Translations under genes and position numbers: made by a program
In this document: one piece after another, positions 34,547 to 42,901 of the stretch
How the letters are laid out: the number at the start of each line of letters is the position of its first letter
Numbering within the stretch: position 1 is the stretch's first letter
Assembly (NCBI RefSeq): GCF_006547145.1
Contig: NZ_CP041244.1
Coordinates: 1,426,001 to 1,490,000, forward strand
DNA length: 64,000 nucleotides
Direction of reading: 5' to 3'
Source of the DNA: Actinomadura sp. WMMA1423
GTDB taxonomy: Bacteria > Actinomycetota > Actinomycetes > Streptosporangiales > Streptosporangiaceae
Notes under the pieces: generated by a model
The model's database searches: none
What the model was told of the DNA's origin: nothing
The model's input: only the letters and a program-made list of their open reading frames with translations

Positions 34547-35826
34547 TCCGAATCCGGCTCCGGGTCCGGGTCCGGGTCCGGGGCGTCGGCCAGGAGGCTT
34601 CCCAGCGCCAGCCAGAACGGTGCGCTGACCCCGAGGACCGAGAGCGGATTGGCGAACAGCATGCCCACCGCGTAGACCACCACCACCGCGCGCAGCACCG
34701 CCAGGTCACCGGTCGCCCTGCGCCTCACTCCGCGGACCAGGAGCACCGCGAAGGCGGCGAGGGTCGCGACGCCCGCTTCGGCCGCCAGCCGCAGGTAGTC
34801 GTTGTGCGTCATGACGTACACGCCGAATTCCGGGGACGAGTGGGCATACGTCGGGAACATCCAGTAGCCGACCCCCCGCAGCGGATGGGTGACCGCCGTG
34901 CGGAGCGCGAACTCGGCCGCCTGGAGCCGCAGGAGGTTGTTGGCGCTCAGATCGGCGGGCCGCCGATCGCCGGCCCCCAGGCCGTCGAGGACGTGACCGC
35001 CGCCGATCAGCGCGGCCGCCGCGGCGGCGCCGAGGACGACCGCCATGGCGCCCTGCACCCGTCTGGGGAGGCCCTGGAGGAGGACGACGGCGGTACCGCA
35101 CGCGGCGGCCGCGAAGGCGCCGCGCGACTGCGTGTCGGCGATGGCGAGGAAGCACGCCGCCGCGGGGACGAGCCACTTCACGTTCCGGGTCCGCCGCAGG
35201 AGCCCGATCGACGCGACGAGCGGGAGGGCCAGCATCAACCCGAGGTAGTTGGTGGTGCAACCGAGGGCTTCGAGCCGGCCCTCGTCGTACGTGCCCCGGT
35301 AGAGCGCGTAGACGGCCGCGGCCGTCCCCGTGAGGGCGATGACCCGCGTGATGCCGCGGGGACGAGGGGGCACGGCGACCACGACGGCCAGCAGAGCCAG
35401 CCCGGCCAGGAAGCCGACCAGGTCCGTCAGCCGCAGCAGTTGCCCCGGCGCGAGAGCGCCGAGGGGGCCGACGAGGTCAACGATCCTGTGCCGTTCGGAC
35501 GGCGCGGCCAGCGGCGCCCGCACGGCCGGCGCGCAGAAGCTCACGACGAGCAGGAGGCTCACGAGCCCGATCCAGAGATGCGACGTCCCCGGCCGCACGA
35601 CGCGCGCGGCGCCGAGGGCCGCGGCGGCGAGCGCGAGCACCGCGACGGCCGCCACGGCGGCGAACCGGCCCGCGGTCGAGAGGCCGCCGACGAGCACGGC
35701 CAGCGGGACCGCGGCCAGGAGCCCGGCCCGCAGGAGGAGGGTCACCGCGGTCGCGGGCCGCCACCGGAACCGGAACGCGGGCGCTCCCCGTTCGCGCGGC
35801 GCCGCGGGAGTCAGCCCGATCCCCAC
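34519..35826 (-). CDS. O-antigen ligase/polymerase-like membrane protein (WaaL/Wzy_C type)
   Basis: A 435-residue polytopic protein with about 12 TM helices. The large periplasmic loop has the Wzy_C hallmark GVGYWMFPTYAHSSPEFG followed by MTHNDYLRLAAEAGV, the His-Asn-x-Tyr region of ligases. It should join or polymerise glycan on the outer face; with the Wzy-like protein at 29274 there are two candidates for these steps. Start GTG 35826 follows GGGGGAG. The last residues are an Asp-Pro-Glu-rich repeat from a hexamer tandem repeat. Confidence 0.88.
   Translation of the reverse strand: MGIGLTPAAPRERGAPAFRFRWRPATAVTLLLRAGLLAAVPLAVLVGGLSTAGRFAAVAAVAVLALAAAALGAARVVRPGTSHLWIGLVSLLLVVSFCAPAVRAPLAAPSERHRIVDLVGPLGALAPGQLLRLTDLVGFLAGLALLAVVVAVPPRPRGITRVIALTGTAAAVYALYRGTYDEGRLEALGCTTNYLGLMLALPLVASIGLLRRTRNVKWLVPAAACFLAIADTQSRGAFAAAACGTAVVLLQGLPRRVQGAMAVVLGAAAAAALIGGGHVLDGLGAGDRRPADLSANNLLRLQAAEFALRTAVTHPLRGVGYWMFPTYAHSSPEFGVYVMTHNDYLRLAAEAGVATLAAFAVLLVRGVRRRATGDLAVLRAVVVVYAVGMLFANPLSVLGVSAPFWLALGSLLADAPDPDPDPEPDSDYAPSSSSR
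34554..34585. repeat. CCGGGT-type hexamer tandem repeat
   Basis: About five hexamer units (CCGGCT, then CCGGGT copies) within the 3' end of the ligase-like gene, giving a PDPDPDPEPD tail. Prone to slippage, it may vary in length between strains. Confidence 0.8.
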
Positions 35827-35925
35827 GTCGTCTCCCCCCTGCCCACCGCCGCACCGGCTTCCCGCACGGCGACCGGGGCCTCCATGACCCGGCGACGCGA
35901 GCCCGGGCATAACGTAGCGATATAA

Positions 35926-35938
35926 CTACGGAGAGTAG
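35926..35938. promoter_or_regulatory. Recurrent TAC-N5-GTA motif, copy 3
   Basis: CTACGGAGAGTAG, the most palindromic copy (CTAC / GTAG), 43 bp before the LCP gene start and just after a TATAAC box (35921-35926). Confidence 0.45.
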
Positions 35939-35980
35939 CAGTGTCCGGCAGGCGATCTTCTCGCGACCTGGGAGCATGCC

Positions 35981-36946
35981 ATGCGATCCATCAAGGGGGC
36001 CGCCCGGGCGGCGGGCGCCGGACGCGGCCGCCGCCGGCTGCTCCTCCCCCTCGACATCCTCGTCGTCCTCCTCGTCGCGGCGTACTTCCTGTCCGACGCG
36101 GGTCTGCGCCGGGTCGACGCGCTGGAGGCCTGGAAGGACAGGCCGAGGGACACCCCCGCCCAAGACTGGCTGCTCGTGGGCGTCGGCGCCACCGGGGGCG
36201 CGGGACCGGAGGCGGGCCCGGCCCCCGCCGCGCCCGGCCGGCGAGCCGACGTGATCGCGCTGCTGCACATCCCGGCGCGCACCGGGAGACCGACCCTCGT
36301 GCTGCTGCCGCCCGACCTGTCGGTCGGCGTTCCCGGGGCCGGCCGCGGCCGCCGCGCGCTCGGCATGGTCTACTCGGCCGGCGGCCGCCCCGCGCTCACC
36401 CGCACCGTCGAGAGCCTGAGCTGGTTGCACATCGACCGGTACCTGGAACTCGACCTGGCCGGGCTGGTCGACGCCGTCGGCGGGGTGCGGGTCTGCGCCG
36501 GCGAGCCGAACGGGACCCCGAAGGCGCGGCTCGTCTCCGGCCCGGCATGCGGGACCCTCGGCGGACCGCGGGCACTCGCCTACATTCGCGGCGCCGGTAC
36601 CGGCGAACCCGACCGGATCGCGCGCCAGCGCGCCCTGGTGGTCGCGCTCGCCGACCGGGCCACGAGCCCGCGCACGCTCCTCGACCCCTTCCGGGGAGCC
36701 CCGCTGCTGTGGAACGAGGCGCGGCTCGCGACGGCCGGGAGAGGTGACCGCCTGCACCATCTGATCAGGTTGGCGACCGTCCTGCACGGCGTCCCCGACC
36801 GGGTGGTGGTGGCCACCCTCCCGGTGGTCGGCCTCCTCCCCGGCTCCGACGGCCTGCTCGCCGTATGGCAGTGGGAAGGGACTCGGGCCCTCTTCAGCGC
36901 GCTCCAGGCGGACCGCCCGGTACCGCGGAACCTGCGCGTCGAGTGA
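35981..36946 (+). CDS. LCP (LytR-CpsA-Psr) family glycan ligase/attenuator
   Basis: A 321-residue protein with an N-terminal TM (about 18-40) and an extracellular LCP domain: QDWLLVGVGA, RADVIALLHIP (metal/phosphate-binding Asp), LSWLHIDRYLELDLAGLVDAVGGVRVC, RIARQRALVVAL. LCP proteins transfer undecaprenyl-linked glycans to peptidoglycan. It is somewhat shorter than usual, with a short insertion-rich loop (70-86). ATG 35981 follows GGGAG. Position suggests it anchors the glycan made by this locus to the wall (inference). Confidence 0.88.
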   Translation: MRSIKGAARAAGAGRGRRRLLLPLDILVVLLVAAYFLSDAGLRRVDALEAWKDRPRDTPAQDWLLVGVGATGGAGPEAGPAPAAPGRRADVIALLHIPARTGRPTLVLLPPDLSVGVPGAGRGRRALGMVYSAGGRPALTRTVESLSWLHIDRYLELDLAGLVDAVGGVRVCAGEPNGTPKARLVSGPACGTLGGPRALAYIRGAGTGEPDRIARQRALVVALADRATSPRTLLDPFRGAPLLWNEARLATAGRGDRLHHLIRLATVLHGVPDRVVVATLPVVGLLPGSDGLLAVWQWEGTRALFSALQADRPVPRNLRVE

Positions 36947-37021
36947 CAGGGCGGCAGACCGTCCGTCCCGTGCGGCGGCGTCGACCCGATCGCTCCCGAG
37001 CGTCCATGTACCCTGAGTGAC

Positions 37022-37666
37022 ATGGTCGATACTTACGGCGACTACATCCTCGACACCGGCCGCCATGAAGCCTGGGAACGGCTGTTCCACGCCTACATCC
37101 GCCGATCCCGGTTCCAGGGGCGCGACGAGATCGTCGAGGTCGGGCCCGGCCGCTGCGCCTTCACCCGGTCGGCGCCGGACCGGATCATCGCCGTCGACAA
37201 CGCTCCCGCCCTCGTGGACCACTACAAGAAGGAAGGGCTCGACATACGGTTGGGCTCGGCCGACGATCTGCCGCTCGAGGACGGGTCGATGGACGCCCTC
37301 TACTCCTGCTGGCTGCTGGAGCACCTGACCGATCCCGTGCCCGCCCTGCGGGAGGCCCGGCGCGTGCTGAGGCCCGGCGGATACGCGTTGTTCGTCGTGC
37401 CGTCGGTCCGATCGCTCACCCGGGGCTTCTACAGCGACTACACGCACGTCCGCCCCTACAACGCGCAGTCGCTGGCGCAGGTGGCCCGTGCCGCGGGATT
37501 CGAGCGGTTCGCCGTCGAGCATCTGTTCTGGACCAGGGGGCTGCGCCGCCTGATCCCCCTGGCCGGCGAGCGCCGGACGATGCGAGCGGTGCGAATCGGC
37601 GACGTGGTGGGCCGCAGGTTCGGGGTCGTGAACCGCGACAATCTCCTCTTCGAACTGTGGGCCTGA
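37022..37666 (+). CDS. Class I SAM-dependent methyltransferase
   Basis: A 214-residue methyltransferase: EIVEVGPGRCAFTRSAP (motif I), IIAVDNAPALVDHY, LPLEDGSMDALYSCWLLEHL (motif II), LRPGGYALFVVPS (motif III). A sugar or lipid-linked substrate is likely by context. It begins 75 bp after the LCP gene; its 3' end overlaps the next gene start by 10 bp. Confidence 0.88.
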   Translation: MVDTYGDYILDTGRHEAWERLFHAYIRRSRFQGRDEIVEVGPGRCAFTRSAPDRIIAVDNAPALVDHYKKEGLDIRLGSADDLPLEDGSMDALYSCWLLEHLTDPVPALREARRVLRPGGYALFVVPSVRSLTRGFYSDYTHVRPYNAQSLAQVARAAGFERFAVEHLFWTRGLRRLIPLAGERRTMRAVRIGDVVGRRFGVVNRDNLLFELWA

Positions 37667-38682
37667 CGGAACGGGCGGGCAGCGACGGTCTCCTGCCCCG
37701 CGACCTGGTCGGACGCGAACGCGCGTCCCGGGTGTTCCGGCCGGCGCACGCGTTCTGGTCGCTCGTCGTCGTGTCGGCGGCCTGGTCGATCGGCAGGCTC
37801 GTGGGAGCGGACGCGTTCGGCCGCCAGGCCATCGCGCTGGCGCCGGTCTTCGCCTTCACGCCGTACGCGGCCGCGCTGGCGGTGCTCATGGTGCCGTGGT
37901 CGATCGCGCTGCGCCGCTGGGTGGCGTGCGGTGTGACGCTCGGGGCGGTCGGCGCGTTCGCGATCGCCTTGGTCCCGCGGGCCGTCGTGGACGCGGCCCC
38001 CGCGGCGAGCGGGCCGCCGCTGCGGATCCTGACCGCCAACATGCACTTCGGCCGGGCGGACCCGCGGACCCTGGTCGGCCTGGTGCGCCGATCGGACGCG
38101 GACGTCCTGAGCCTCCAGGAGTTCACGGCGAGGAGCGCCGCCGCACTCGACCGGGCGGGGTTGAGGACGGTGCTGCCCTTCAGCGTCGCGGCGCCGATCG
38201 GCGGGGCGCTGGGTTCCGCGCTGTACGCGCGCTTTCCGCTCCAGGCATTTCCCATGCCCGATGTCGCCGTGGTGGGCCAGGCCATGCCGCGGGCGCGGAT
38301 GCGCGTCCCCGGCCGGGCCCCGGTGGAGGTGATGGCCGTGCACCTGGCCAAGCCGCTCAACCTGAGGGGGGCGGCCCAGTGGGTGCGGGGGCTCGCCGCG
38401 GTCTCCGGCACCGAGCCCCCGGGAACGCGGCGCATCCTGGCCGGCGACTTCAACGGCACGCTCGACGACGCCCGCCTGCGCGGCCTGATCGCGGCGGGCT
38501 ACGTCGACGCCGCGGACGCGGCCGGCGAAGGCTGGAGGCCGACCTTCCAGAGGTCGTTCTGGCCGCCGATCACCATCGACCACGTGCTCGTCGACGCCAG
38601 ATGCGCCGTGCTGCGCACGGCCGTCCACCGCCTGCCGGGCAGCGATCACCGGGCGCTCTTCACCGAGGTTCGGCTGCCCTGA
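37657..38682 (+). CDS. Membrane-anchored endonuclease/exonuclease/phosphatase (EEP) family protein
   Basis: A 341-residue protein with about three N-terminal TM helices (35-125), then an EEP domain: LRILTANMHFG (metal Asn), VLSLQEFT (metal Glu), MAVHLAKPL, ILAGDFNGT (catalytic Asp/Asn), TIDHVLVD and GSDHRALFTEV (catalytic Asp-His). All metal-site residues are present. Members cut phosphodiesters or phosphomonoesters; facing outward after TM helices it may act on lipid-phosphate or teichoic-type polymers (inference). GTG 37657 overlaps the methyltransferase gene. Confidence 0.88.
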   Translation: MGLTERAGSDGLLPRDLVGRERASRVFRPAHAFWSLVVVSAAWSIGRLVGADAFGRQAIALAPVFAFTPYAAALAVLMVPWSIALRRWVACGVTLGAVGAFAIALVPRAVVDAAPAASGPPLRILTANMHFGRADPRTLVGLVRRSDADVLSLQEFTARSAAALDRAGLRTVLPFSVAAPIGGALGSALYARFPLQAFPMPDVAVVGQAMPRARMRVPGRAPVEVMAVHLAKPLNLRGAAQWVRGLAAVSGTEPPGTRRILAGDFNGTLDDARLRGLIAAGYVDAADAAGEGWRPTFQRSFWPPITIDHVLVDARCAVLRTAVHRLPGSDHRALFTEVRLP

Positions 38683-38733
38683 CCGGGACCTCGCACGCGT
38701 GCGGACCGCCGGAGGACGGACCGCACCGCGCGG

Positions 38734-40179
38734 TCAGTCCGCTTCGCCGGCCGCCGCCCCGGACGGGGCGGCCGTGGCCACCGCCTCCTTGCTCAGCGCG
38801 TCGAGCTCGGCGTCGACCGACGGCTCGTGGTAGCCGTAGTGCCGGTAGCCGTACCGGTAGGACTCGTGCCCCTTCCCCGGGACCATGTTCAGCAGCGTCC
38901 CCACGATCCGGACGTCCACGTCGCGCAGCATCGCCACGGCGCGGCGCAGCTGCTCCTGGAGCGTCGAACCGTGGCGCGCGACCAGCAGGGCGCCGTCGCA
39001 GAGCCGGGACAGGACGACGGCGTCGGTGACGGGAAGCAGCGGGGGCGCGTCGAACAGGATGATGTCGGCGTGCTCGCCGAGTTCCTCCAGCACGGTCCTC
39101 ATCCGGGCCGACCCGAGGATCTCGCTGGGGTTGGGAGGCACGGGCCCGCTCGGCAGCACCCACATCGGAAGGTCGCCCCAGCGCCTCAGCACCGTGTCGA
39201 GCCCGGTGCGTCCGATGAGCACGTCGGTCAGCCCGGCCGCGCCCTCGATGCCGAGGTACTCGCCGAGCCGGGGCCGCCGCAGGTCCGCGTCCACGACGGC
39301 CACCCGCTGGCCGGCCTGGGCGAGGGTGATCGCGAGGTTGCTCACGGTGGTGGACTTGCCCTCTCCGGGCCGGCAGCTGGTGACGACGAGGCGCTTGACG
39401 GGGGTGCCGACGTCGACGAACCGCAGGCTCGTGCGGAGCTGCCGGAACGCCTCCGAGCGGGCGGCGTGGGAGTCGAGGTGGACGACCAGCGGGCGCTTGG
39501 CGGCCTTGGGGTCGTGGCAGATGGCACCGAGCATGGGGGCGCCGGTGAGCCCGTTCAGCTGGTCCGCGGACTTGACCGACCGGTCCAGGTGCTCGCGCAG
39601 GACGGCGAAGCCGAAGCCGAGCAGGAGCCCCGCCCCGAGCGCCGAGAGCAGATTGAGCAGCAGGTGCGGGGAGGACGGCACCCGGGGCAGCTCGGCGGGG
39701 TCGACGAGGGTGACCTTGACCGGCGCGGGCCGCCCCCTGCCGGAGCGCTCGAGGTCGGAGACGAGCAGGGTGAGCTGCCGGCCGAGGGCGTCGGCGACCA
39801 GCTGGGCCCGCCGCGGCGACGGGTCGGTGTACGACGCCTTGATGATGACCGTGTCCGGCACGATCTCGGTCCGCACCTGGGACCGCAGGCGCTCGGCGCC
39901 GGTCCGCAGCCGCAGCTCGCCGATGACCGCGAGAGCGAGGCGCCGGCTGCCGAGGAGGTCGGCGTAGGACTTCGCCCGCTGCTCGCTGAACGTGGCGCCC
40001 TGGTACACCGCCATCGGATTCTGCGTGCCCTCCGCGGAGACGAAGAGCTTGATCGTCGCGGTGTACCGGGGGGTCATCCGCAGGGTCACGGCCCCGGCGA
40101 GCGCGACCGCGAGGACGCCGCCGGCCAGTACGATCCACCACTTGCGGCGAGCCAGCAGCAGGTAGTCCCGAAATTCCAC
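38734..40179 (-). CDS. Wzz/BY-kinase fusion: polysaccharide chain-length regulator and tyrosine kinase
   Basis: A 481-residue protein. The Wzz-type part has TM1 (about 16-37), an extracellular domain and TM2 (about 175-200). The cytoplasmic BY-kinase has Walker A CRPGEGKSTT, Walker A' VAVVDADLRRP and Walker B IILFDAPPLLPVTDA. The tail carries a Tyr cluster (Y441, Y443, Y445, Y448, Y450). Autophosphorylation of the cluster regulates polymer length and export. Start GTG 40179 is chosen because GGGCGGGAA precedes it; an ATG nine codons upstream is possible. It is divergent from the tyrosine phosphatase gene, forming the usual kinase/phosphatase pair. Confidence 0.93.
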   Translation of the reverse strand: MEFRDYLLLARRKWWIVLAGGVLAVALAGAVTLRMTPRYTATIKLFVSAEGTQNPMAVYQGATFSEQRAKSYADLLGSRRLALAVIGELRLRTGAERLRSQVRTEIVPDTVIIKASYTDPSPRRAQLVADALGRQLTLLVSDLERSGRGRPAPVKVTLVDPAELPRVPSSPHLLLNLLSALGAGLLLGFGFAVLREHLDRSVKSADQLNGLTGAPMLGAICHDPKAAKRPLVVHLDSHAARSEAFRQLRTSLRFVDVGTPVKRLVVTSCRPGEGKSTTVSNLAITLAQAGQRVAVVDADLRRPRLGEYLGIEGAAGLTDVLIGRTGLDTVLRRWGDLPMWVLPSGPVPPNPSEILGSARMRTVLEELGEHADIILFDAPPLLPVTDAVVLSRLCDGALLVARHGSTLQEQLRRAVAMLRDVDVRIVGTLLNMVPGKGHESYRYGYRHYGYHEPSVDAELDALSKEAVATAAPSGAAAGEAD

Positions 40180-40236
40180 GTTCCCGCCCGTTCTCGGTCG
40201 AGGCACTTCCCTTGATTGCCGACCGTAACATGATGT

Positions 40237-40249
40237 TTACTGAGCGTGG
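40237..40249. promoter_or_regulatory. Recurrent TAC-N5-GTA-like motif, copy 4
   Basis: TTACTGAGCGTGG in the divergent gap between the BY-kinase and phosphatase genes; the right half is degenerate (GTGG). Confidence 0.35.
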
Positions 40250-40288
40250 CGACCCGGGGTGGGCCGGGCCGGGGCGAGTGAGGCCGCC

Positions 40289-40984
40289 ATGGGACAGGAG
40301 CAGTTCCACCTGCTTTTCGTCTGCACCGCCAACATCTGCAGGTCCCCGATCGCCGCCGAACTCGCGCGGCTGAGGATCAGGGAGTCGCAGCGCTCCGACT
40401 CCCGCCAGATCACGGTCGGCAGCGCGGGGACCGCCGCGCGCGACGGGCTCTCCATGGATCCGCGCGCGGCCGCCGCGCTCGGACCGTTCGGCGCGAGCCC
40501 CGGCGGGTTCGCCTCGCGCGCGCTCACACGGCGGCTGACCGACGCGGCCGACCTGGTGCTCACCGCCGAACGCGGGCACCGGGCGGCGGTCGTGGCCGGC
40601 CTGCCCCGATCGCACCCCAAGGTGTTCACCATCCTGGAGTTCGCCCGCCTCGTCCGGGCGCTGGACCCCGCCGAGCCGCCGCCGGACGGCATCGTCCCGC
40701 GCGCCCGGTGGCTCGTCCGGGAGGCGTCGCGCACGCGCGGGCTCGTCCCGCCTCCGGCCCCGGGCGACGACGACGTCGCCGACCCGGTCGGCCGGTCGGC
40801 CCGCGATTTCGAGACCTGTGCGACGACCATCGACCGGGCCCTCGACCGGCCGCTCCGGCTCATGCTGGGACGGTGGACGCCCGCGGGCGAGGACGCGGTC
40901 GCGAGCACGGCGCCTCCGGCCGGGAAGAGGTTCCGGGCGGCGTTGCCGAGGCTGAGGGCGTTCGGCCGCCCCGCCGAGCCGTGA
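40289..40984 (+). CDS. Low-molecular-weight protein tyrosine phosphatase
   Basis: A 231-residue phosphatase with the catalytic P-loop VCTANICRS (Cys12, Arg18) and the general-acid loop ending DDVADPVGRS (Asp near 165). It is longer than typical LMW-PTPs (about 150); the extra length is a middle insertion and a basic C-terminal tail. It should dephosphorylate the BY-kinase Tyr tail. ATG 40289 is chosen with GAGG 5 bp upstream; GTG 40259 is possible. Confidence 0.9.
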   Translation: MGQEQFHLLFVCTANICRSPIAAELARLRIRESQRSDSRQITVGSAGTAARDGLSMDPRAAAALGPFGASPGGFASRALTRRLTDAADLVLTAERGHRAAVVAGLPRSHPKVFTILEFARLVRALDPAEPPPDGIVPRARWLVREASRTRGLVPPPAPGDDDVADPVGRSARDFETCATTIDRALDRPLRLMLGRWTPAGEDAVASTAPPAGKRFRAALPRLRAFGRPAEP

Positions 40985-41009
40985 CCGGGTCCGCGTCCCC
41001 GGGCCGGGG

Positions 41010-41354
41010 TCAGGGGGAGGAGCTGAGCCGCTCGGTGAAGATGTGGTTGCGGTCCGCGCGGCTGCCCGGGGTGCGGCCGCCTCCCCAGCCGACGATGCGG
41101 CGGTAGTCGCCGAACGCGCCGGCCAGCGCCTCCTCGTCGGTGTGGGGGGAGCCCTCCGGAGCCGGGCCGCTGAAGGGCGCGACGTAGAGGGCGTCCGTCG
41201 GGCAGTGGGCCTCGCACATGAAGCACGTCTGGCAGTCGCTCTGCCGGGCGATCACCGGGAGGCCGTCCGCGCCCCGGTCGAACACGTCCGTGGGGCAGAC
41301 CTTGACGCACACGTCGCACCGCACGCAGCGGGCCGCGCTCACCACCTCGATCAC
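41010..41354 (-). CDS. AprB-like 2x[4Fe-4S] ferredoxin, copy 1
   Basis: A 114-residue ferredoxin with two cluster motifs: CVRCDVCVKVCP (residues about 10-21) and CQTCFMCEAHCPTDAL (about 41-56), then a C-terminal extension (RRIVGWGGGRTPG). The layout resembles the beta subunit of adenylylsulfate reductase. It should carry electrons for the flavoprotein next to it. GTG 41354 has GGGAGGCGAAGG upstream and overlaps the flavoprotein stop (GTGA). It is a close paralog, with the same length and motifs, of the ferredoxin at 43908. It ends the operon; the converging phosphatase gene stops 25 bp away. Confidence 0.9.
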   Translation of the reverse strand: MIEVVSAARCVRCDVCVKVCPTDVFDRGADGLPVIARQSDCQTCFMCEAHCPTDALYVAPFSGPAPEGSPHTDEEALAGAFGDYRRIVGWGGGRTPGSRADRNHIFTERLSSSP

Positions 41355-42901
41355 GCCTTCGCCTCCCGGGGTTCGGCGGCCGTCCACGGCTCGTCCAGCC
41401 CGCCGACGAGCCGGCGGTGCTCGTATCTCCGGCTTCGCGGAAGGTCCTCCAGCCGGTGCATGCCCCGGGACTCGGGTCGGGCCAGCGCGGCGCGGTAGCT
41501 CCACCGGGCGTGCGCCGTCATCGCCGCGGCCGACCTCGCGCGGAGCCGTTCGCGGCCGGTGCCCGCGATGCCCTGGGAGGTGATCCGCTCCCACAGGGCG
41601 TCCAGCGAGGCGAGGGAGCCGCGGAGCCCGGCCCGCGTCCGGAAGAGGTTGCGGTCGAGCGGCAGCGTCTCGGCCTGCACGGCGCGGATGACCGCCCGCG
41701 CGTCGAGCCGTCCGGGGCGCAGGCCCGCGCGTCCGGCCGGGACGGCGCGCGGGCGCGCCCGCCCCACCGCGAACGCGGCGGCGCCGCGGCCGGCCCAGGT
41801 CCCCGAGGAGATCGCCCACGCCCCGTTGTACGCGCCTCCCCCGCTGACGGCCCCGGACACCAGTTCCCGCGTCGCGACGTCACCGGCGGCGTAGAGGCCG
41901 GGGACGGTCGTGGCGCAGTCATCGTCGACGATCCGCAGGCCGCCCGTCCCGCGGACCGTGCCCTCCAGCACCATCCGCAGCCGGTACCGGTCGCGGAACG
42001 GATCGATTCCGGCCTTGTCCAGCGGCAGGAAGTAGTTCGGCTGGGCGCGGCGCATCGCCTCGCGCAGCTCCGGGGGCGCCTTGTCCAGCCGCGCGTACAC
42101 CTTCTCCCCCGCCGCGAGCCGCTCCGCGACCCGGAGCCTGGCGCCGAGCGGGTCCGGCACCTCGATCACGCCGCCGTCCTCGGCGTAGTACGTCGCGAAC
42201 TGCATCATCAGGCCCTTGGTGTGCGAGCCGTGCGCCGGGGAGAACGCGTAGGCGTTGGAGAACTCCATGCCCGACAGCTCGGCGCCCAGTTCGGCGGCCA
42301 TCAGGTGCCCGTCGCCGGTGTCGACGTTGGTGCCGAACGCGCCGGACAGGAACGCGCAGCCGCCGGTGGCGAGGACGACCGCCGCCGCGCGGACGGTCCA
42401 GGCCTCCCCGCCCTTCTGGCGGGCGACGCCGGACGCGCCCGCGGCGGCGCCCCCGTCGTCCACGAGCAGCCGCAGCGCGGGGTGGTGGTCGAGGATCGTC
42501 ACCCCCGACCTGTGCACCCGGCGCCGCATCCGCTTCATGTACTCGGGCCCCTGGAGGCTGCCCCTCCGCTCGACCCCGTCCTCGTAGACGGGGAACGGGT
42601 ACCCGAAGGAGGCGAGGTCGTCGACGCGGCGGTACGTCTCGTCGAGGACCCGTGCCATGGTGCGGCGGTCGGCGAGCCGTCCGCCGCGTTCGAAGCGCTC
42701 CTCGACCGCCCGTGCCCGCGCCGCCGCGTCCGGAGGGACGTACCAGAGGTTGTTGCCGCCCGATGCGGTCGGCCCGCTGGTGCCGCAGTAGCCCTTGTCC
42801 GCGAGGACGACCCGGGCTCCGGCCCCGGCCGCGGCGAGCGCCGCCCACGCCCCGGCGGGACCGCCGCCGAGGACGAGGACGTCGGTGTCGAGCACGGTCA
42901 T
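41351..42901 (-). CDS. SDH/fumarate-reductase/AprA-family flavoprotein, copy 1
   Basis: A 516-residue FAD protein: dinucleotide loop VLVLGGGPAGAWAALAA, the FAD His/Ser region GTSGPTASGGN, VVLATGGCAF, capping domain about 240-350, GTVRGTGGLRI, GLYAAGDVATREL, and a C-terminal ESRGMHRLEDLP like the ESRG-H motif of succinate dehydrogenases. The reaction is unknown; pairing with an AprB-like ferredoxin suggests a two-electron reduction or oxidation of a sulfur compound (inference). ATG 42901 overlaps the substrate-binding-protein stop by 4 bp. Paralog of the copy at 44249. Confidence 0.88.
   Translation of the reverse strand: MTVLDTDVLVLGGGPAGAWAALAAAGAGARVVLADKGYCGTSGPTASGGNNLWYVPPDAAARARAVEERFERGGRLADRRTMARVLDETYRRVDDLASFGYPFPVYEDGVERRGSLQGPEYMKRMRRRVHRSGVTILDHHPALRLLVDDGGAAAGASGVARQKGGEAWTVRAAAVVLATGGCAFLSGAFGTNVDTGDGHLMAAELGAELSGMEFSNAYAFSPAHGSHTKGLMMQFATYYAEDGGVIEVPDPLGARLRVAERLAAGEKVYARLDKAPPELREAMRRAQPNYFLPLDKAGIDPFRDRYRLRMVLEGTVRGTGGLRIVDDDCATTVPGLYAAGDVATRELVSGAVSGGGAYNGAWAISSGTWAGRGAAAFAVGRARPRAVPAGRAGLRPGRLDARAVIRAVQAETLPLDRNLFRTRAGLRGSLASLDALWERITSQGIAGTGRERLRARSAAAMTAHARWSYRAALARPESRGMHRLEDLPRSRRYEHRRLVGGLDEPWTAAEPREAKA

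Noticed and set aside
34554-34585. Possible CRISPR-like repeat
   Set aside because: Units are six bases with no spacers; it is a simple tandem repeat in coding sequence.
41351-42901. Succinate dehydrogenase of central metabolism
   Set aside because: There is no cytochrome b subunit or SdhB-type iron-sulfur protein nearby, and the partner ferredoxin and transporter context indicate a sulfur role.
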